DNA of 64,000 bases, from positions 4,216,001 to 4,280,000 of the forward strand of contig NC_049562.1 of assembly GCF_013368755.1 (NCBI RefSeq), read 5' to 3'. Below the pieces are notes generated by a model. That model searched no databases. It was given only the letters and a program-made list of their open reading frames with translations, and was not told the origin of the DNA. Both the position numbers and the translations under genes were made by a program. The stretch's first letter is position 1. Every line of letters starts with the position of its first letter. The stretch is from Talaromyces rugulosus. Taxonomy: Eukaryota; Ascomycota; Eurotiomycetes; Eurotiales; Trichocomaceae. Positions 58,274-64,000 of this stretch are shown here, in pieces.

Positions 58274-60873
58274 GAAAGAAATGTCTTCACGTGCGGGGTT
58301 TTGGGTCATATTGCAATAGTGTTTTAACGGCGCGGGTGTATTAAAGGACTCTCTAAAAAAAAGAAGGAGGTCCAACCGGTCCAACTTACTATTCTCGAGG
58401 ACCAACGTTTTTAAAACCAAATGTATTGCGATGAATAAAAAAGTAAAAAAATATTCATTTGTTCCGCCCAAAACTGGACAGAAGGCTTGCAACTAGGGTT
58501 CTCGCTAGAAGCAGTACGCATAGAGGTCGTCTTCTGGAGTAGTAGAGTCTACGTAGTGTTAGACCTACCCTCCGATGTCATTTAAAATTTGAAGATCACC
58601 ATGCACGGGTCAACCGGTCTCTCCGTCATTTGTCATTCAAAGTCAATGCAGAATAAAAAGTACCTGGTACGTGTACGCTAAGGAAAACAAAATACGTTCA
58701 GATGTTGCCTTGCAGATATCAAGACTGCATCAATGTACATATGTAAACGGTAGCAATAATCCACAAGTCAACATTGAAGATATTTCATACTTTAATGTTC
58801 TAGGCCAACCACGTGCAGGCTGAGAGCGAGGTGGGATATACAAATATATATAATATTGAATGAGAACGAAACTGTGCCGGCGTTCCGAACATTTGAAGGT
58901 GCCATGTTGGAGCTCAAACTGAGACATATATATTGAGAAATAATAATTTCATCTCATACACAATTTCATTCCTACGACGCATTCCGGTAACATTTGAAAC
59001 ATTTGCCTGTTACATTTTCAATGTTATTTCAACAGCCTTATGGCAGCTACTAACGCTACATATGTACGCTCCCCTTTACTGATGTAACTTCCTGGTAAGG
59101 TGAAAGCTTAACAACATTGGGAATGATTTCCCTATAACAGATAAGATCGCTCAAAACGGTATCTACATACATGTAGCTTTCCGGCTAGCGGAAGACATTA
59201 TATGCATTTCCGAACTTAAAACCGTCGGGTATTGAAGCACTATTTCGAAAGCCTCATCGCTAAAAGGGTACAAGATAATTTAAACATTGAATATACAATT
59301 ACTACATTATTATCATTCCAGTTGTGTATGGTTTATCAACATCTGGATTTGAGACTAGTGAGTCGGTGGTGGCCTGACGGGCTGATTGGCTGGAATTCAC
59401 CAGCCAACAGTCCACAGTAGAAGATACGATTGTTGTTTGGACGATTCAGGATTAATAACAGAGTAAGAAGAATTAACCGGTAGGAGGAACAACGACATTA
59501 TTATTATTGGCGTTGGACTGACCCTATTTGACGGGTAAACGCGAAATGTGAAGTATCACATGGACCTTTCTGCGAATAAAAATGACATTGGATTGCGTAT
59601 GATGCATCAATTGATACCATAGGTGCATGGATCGGAAGATATTTTCTAAGCGCCCATTCACTCATCATAAAAGTTCGATAGTCGCAGGGATAACGCTCTC
59701 AGCTCGGAGTGTTCTCTCCTGGCCCATGCGTGGCTTTGGTGGCTTTTGGGTGGAGATGCCCAAGACATGGCGATCCATAGTTCCTCGCTAGGTTATTGTA
59801 AACAACAATAATAATTTGCGCTGTGCAGTGTGGTTACTGATCACTGCTATTCTTCTATTGCGGATGCTTGGCCATAGAAGATCAGAATTGAAGTTCCTCG
59901 GTAAGAACTCCTCTAGGAATGCACTCTGTGCATGTATATGCCATAATTGCCGATGAATAGAGAAAACCCCAAGTGTACTGACTCACTACGATGGAGTCGA
60001 CAGCACGAAGAATGGCAATCGGCTGTGGGCGATTATTCCGCTTCGAGATAGGTGGCAGTTAGCGCGCAGGCTGGTGTTGATGATCCAGGGGCAAAACAGT
60101 CGCCAGCAGAGTCAGACAGATACCAACTGCTAGTCTCTGTAGCTAATTAGTGAGCCAGCTAGTTCATTAGCTGGCTTCTTAGGCCGCAGAAGCCACAGTA
60201 ATAATAATATTCGCAGCAATAATAAATAGCCATATAGACAGGCTCTGCAGCGGCTGCGACGAAGCGGGTTAGCTACAGAACGTATTCTGCCGACTTCATT
60301 CGTTCCCCTGCGCCGACTCCATCGTCCGCCTTTTTTTCCCTTTCAACCACCACCAGCTGTTTTCTCCTCCCCTGTTGTTTGGCTGTGCGTGTATGTGTGT
60401 CTGAGCGTGTACGTGTGAGTGAGTGTCGGTATAATTCAGCGCGTGTGCATTCTCGAAGCCGCAGAGTTGCTTCCCAGGCGAAGACGCAGTCGCCGGACCA
60501 GGCAAGAGCCCGCGCAATTGCTGCGAGCCTCGCGTCTCACCTCTTCTCTCTTTCTCACCACCGTTTTCTTCTCGCCAATCCATCATCTATCGCCATAAAT
60601 AACTCCCCCTTCGCATCCCTCGACAATCACACCAGCCGCATGATCGGGGCCCCGGACAGGTCTTTCCTCCTTCCCCGCGATGGACACATAGCAGACAGTG
60701 AGGTCGCGACGCTGTGGGCCAGTATAGCTTTATCGGAAAGCATAACAATATACGTTTGATGCCATCGCAATTTCCCTAGCTTTCCGGCATCCTCGAGGGA
60801 CGGGAGTCTTGTCTCCCCTCGGAGACGCCCTTTTCGCAATCTCCTCTCCGACGACGGTGCTCTGTCTGCAAAG
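58274..60873. other. Intergenic region upstream of DYRK kinase gene
   Basis: About 2.6 kb. The left part (to about 60000) is AT-rich without supported genes. From about 60300 the plus strand becomes CT-rich, typical of a fungal leader. A perfect 9-bp stem hairpin lies at 60153-60176. Short frames near 60379-60759 show no conserved motif and may be leader sequence with upstream ORFs. Confidence 0.4.
60153..60176 (+). repeat. Hairpin-forming inverted repeat
   Basis: AGCCAGCTA and TAGCTGGCT flank a GTTCAT loop, a perfect 9-bp stem about 700 bp upstream of the kinase start codon. Confidence 0.6.
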
Positions 60874-63800
60874 ATGACCACCCATCAAACCAGTGGAGCT
60901 GCCCATTCTAGGGGACTATCCTCACGGACCTCGAACTCTTCCCGCAATGACGATTCTGTCCCAGGAGGTGAGTAGTAGCTCAGAATCTGGCTGCTCGCAA
61001 TTTTGCTCACCTGTCGTGTGACCCATAGATGCCCCCGGGCGAAAACGACTACAAAAGGTGGCCCCGGCCGCTGATACAACGCCTGCCTATGGATCAAGAG
61101 CTCCCTCAATACCAAGAAGCGTGACTGACACGCGTATTAATGCTATGGGAAGAAGGAGACACTCGATTCGAGAATCCACTGTAGCCGCACCTCGGGGGTA
61201 AGTAGTCTGCTCTCTGGGAAAAATCCATAGACAAGCTAACGTCTCATCTCTCATAGGCCTCGTGCAGGTTCCATTCACTCGGGCAATTCCTCCATCGATA
61301 CAACGAATGAGTCGATACGAAATCCCTCTGTTAGTAGCACGAACTCTCGGATGAGCTTTGGAGCATCTACCACCAGCAACTCGACCAAGTATGGCATCAA
61401 TCAAACCTCTTCCGATGGCCCTGAATTCTTGGCGCCGATTAGTTTTGACGATTTTCACAACAGCATTCTAGACGACCCGAGCTTAAACAACTTCCCAATG
61501 CCTGGCCTTGGAAGCACCCCCAGTTACGCCAACAAGACGCCGACACCTCGTACAGCCAGCACATGGTCCAGGCCAGAAGGAGCAACGAGGACAACCAGGT
61601 CCAACTCCATTCGGCAGCAGAGCGATACAAATCGCCTCACTGGACAAGCTCCTGTCACAAACACCATGATGCCGCCTCCTCCCGCGCCTTCGTCTAGAGC
61701 CCGCCGCCAGAGCCATATTCCGCCATCATCGTCTACCTCGCTGCCTATTCGTCCGCCGAGGAAATCGATAGGGCCCGGTGTGTTGACACTGGATACCTCG
61801 AGCGATACTATGTCAAAGCGCCGCCCCAGCTTTTCGACTCGCAGACCCAGTGTCGACAGCACGAGAGCTGATTTGTCTACCCGTGTTAGGACGCGTAACA
61901 ATGAGGCTAATGGCAGAGAGGAGGCCGGATTCCTCCTCAGCACGCGCTCATTCAAAGCAAAATCCCTACAACCGCCGTCCAGGGAACGCCTGCCCCAGGA
62001 ACAGCTATCTACTCCTACCATCGATAGCTCAACGAATGGCCTGCTCACTCCCTCCAAGAATAACCCGACAGGCGCGACTACGCCCACATCTTCTTCATCC
62101 AAGCGTTTGTCCAGTATGCCTCATGCAACTGGACTTGGCGCTCGTACAATCAGCCCGACCGATGCTCGGAGAATGAAGCGCATGTCCATGATGCCGCCAG
62201 CGCCGCCTGTTCCATTTACACCCCCTGCTCCACAGAGTCTACCGGCCGATCCTGCTCCTACTTTGCGCCCACGGTCATCTCAATCACCTTCCATGATCCC
62301 TAGAAAAGCCGATACTCCTTCCTCTTCACGAACGACTCCAGACCCTAACCGCAAGTCGTATAGTTCGGGCATGTCACTATCTTCAAGTACGAGCTACAAT
62401 TCTGTTCGCAACTCTAGCGGCTCACTGCAACCGCGTCTCTCTCAAACATTTTCTTCGTCACGACTACCTACGCCAAAGCCTCGCACAGAGGCATCAAACG
62501 GCGCCTCTGAGGAAGAAGTTCCGCCAGTTCCGGCTATTCCCAAAGCCTACGAGTCGCCAAAAACTGAGTTCGACGCCCTTTTCCCTCCAAGCTTTCGAAA
62601 ATCAAGCTTCCCACCTGATGCCGGACTCGCTAGTTCAGATTCGAGACGTGGCTCTGATTCCAGCGGTCCGTCTGCGGTTACCAATAATAGCCAGGACAGT
62701 TCCGTGCACAATGGATCTCGTATGGTGGGAACTAAAACCCCGGAAACCAAGGGAAAACAACAGACTTCTCTGGGCCGCAAGGGTCTGCAGGCTTTGAAAC
62801 TACCTCCGTTGAACCTACTGCCACTGAGCACGCCTATGGCCGCGAAAATTGATGCCTTGAGGGATGGTCCGACCAGGGAAGAACTGAATCCATCCACTCC
62901 TCAACGTGGAAATATGGCAAAGACACCCAGTACCCCATTGACAGCTTCCAAGGCATACTTTTTCGGTGCGGACGATGCCGATATGGAACCTCTTCAATTG
63001 CCACGTAGCAGCACCTCACATTTTCTGGTTAGTACCTCGAACTCTTCGACGTTACGAGCCCCTAGCAGCTCCAGTGCTATCGTTCCATTGGAAATGCCTT
63101 CCAGTAAGCGGAATATGTCGCCCTATATATCCTCCTCCCTGCCCAAAACCAGCGGTGATTACAGCTATATGCGTCACAAGAATAGCGAGGACTACTCTCA
63201 GAGCTCCCAACAAACCGGCAGGTTGACTGGTCCCAGACCTCAAACGCAATCATCTGTCTTTTCTTTCAATACCGAATCTGGAAGCCGCCTTTCAAGTACT
63301 CCAGATCCTGAAAAGACTAGTACCATGTCCAAAAGCAAGGTTCCTACTACGACTCTCAGGCACAGCATATCAAAACCTCAATTGATATCTGACACCAAAA
63401 CAAACATGGCCAAATATGATAATATGCCACCCCCTCGGCTTCCAGCATCTGCTACTTGGAATGGCCTCTCATCGGTTACTACGCGCACAAGCCCTGCTCT
63501 GAAGCCTGCCTACTTGATCACCCGGCGCAAGTCGTCAGTTTCTAGCCTAAATGCAAAGCAATCCGACTATAGCAACGACTCCAACTCGGTGACTTTGCCG
63601 AGTCCGATAGTTACGGACCCAGGTGAAACAGACCCAGCAAGTCACGGCCGTCAATCATCATCTATTCTGTCACCAGTCCACAAGATCATCAGTTCCGCCA
63701 AATCCAATGCGTCATTGAAAGCACGTTCCACAGATCAGAGTCCAATCACGGACGAGTCTATTGCTGATGAGGAAATGCGCAGGCTTGGAAGCAAGAGGAA

Positions 63801-64000
63801 AGACACTGAAATCGCAGCTAAGGAATTGGATGAATTGCACCGGAGGGCCTGTCCGAAAGAGCGTGTTGGTGCTGCACAAGCACTAAAGATGGCTACCCTC
63901 AATATCTTTGAACGCGGTGAAATCATTGATTTCAAAGATATCTATTTCTGTGGAACGCAAAAGGCTAAGAAGCACGTGGGTGACCTGAAATCTCAGAATG
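60874..64000 (+). CDS. DYRK-family protein kinase, Pom1-like (5' part)
   Basis: Exons 60874-60967, 61029-61197 and 61257 to beyond 64000 give the first 1000 or so residues; the gene continues past the window. The protein starts MTTHQTSGAAHSRGLSSRTS. The visible part is almost wholly disordered: Ser/Thr/Pro/Arg-rich, with many possible phosphosites and proline stretches (MMPPPPAP, MMPPAPPVPFTPPAP). Close to the window edge it changes to LNIFERGEIIDFKDIYFCGT, then KKHVGDL. This is the DYRK homology box that precedes the kinase domain in Pom1-type kinases. Such kinases set cell-cycle or polarity decisions at the cortex. The kinase domain itself is outside the window, so the call rests on the DH box and architecture. 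Confidence 0.82.

Noticed and set aside
61524..62102. 192-codon minus-strand frame
   Set aside because: Antisense to the disordered part of the Pom1-like kinase.
1..64000. CRISPR arrays, operons and bacterial signals
   Set aside because: None seen; spliced genes with fungal introns show the DNA is eukaryotic nuclear.

Overview
The window is nuclear DNA of a filamentous ascomycete. Short GT-AG introns (about 45-80 nt) carry CTAAC/CTGAC-type branch sites. The gene set is typically fungal: an Atg11 with the Eurotiomycete-style N-terminus, a fungal CENP-H, a Mnn9-type mannosyltransferase, a fungal rhodopsin-domain membrane protein and a DYRK/Pom1 kinase with a long disordered N-terminus. I read it as Eurotiales-like (Aspergillus/Penicillium relatives) but cannot fix the genus. 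Nearly every gene is spliced. Exon coordinates were built by hand from splice motifs and reading-frame continuity.

Left block (1-20.2 kb), mostly housekeeping: the 3' end of a membrane protein, ATG11 (-) divergent from CENP-H (+), NHP6 (+), an unknown 526-aa protein (+), CCDC174 (-) divergent from homoserine dehydrogenase (+), a DUF3445 haem-domain protein (-), a small two-helix membrane protein (-), the glutamate-cysteine ligase modifier subunit (+) and BUD32 (-).

Middle block (20.2-38.6 kb), accessory: a small secreted six-cysteine protein, a DapA-family aldolase/synthase, a seven-helix rhodopsin-domain protein and an O-methyltransferase. About 9 kb of decayed sequence follows. It has no intact gene, but several good-looking plus-strand introns lie between stop-broken coding-like segments. 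This looks like an accessory island between conserved neighbours.

Right block (38.6-64 kb): MNN9 (-), a mitochondrial carrier with a 10-nt micro-exon (-), a disordered fungal protein (-), a 5.4-kb gene-free stretch, a KE4-type ZIP transporter (-) divergent from NOP16 (+), and a dysferlin-domain peroxin (-). Next come a degenerate 1.9-kb pogo/Fot1 transposon with 50-bp perfect terminal inverted repeats, a tRNA-Trp-like gene interrupted by an unusual 60-nt GT...AG insertion, RPL26 (+), and the 5' half of a Pom1-like DYRK kinase that runs off the end.

The most unusual items are the interrupted tRNA-Trp, the pogo copy sitting about 55 bp upstream of a peroxin start codon, the decayed multi-exon region, and the secreted cysteine-rich protein with an apparent GC-AG intron.
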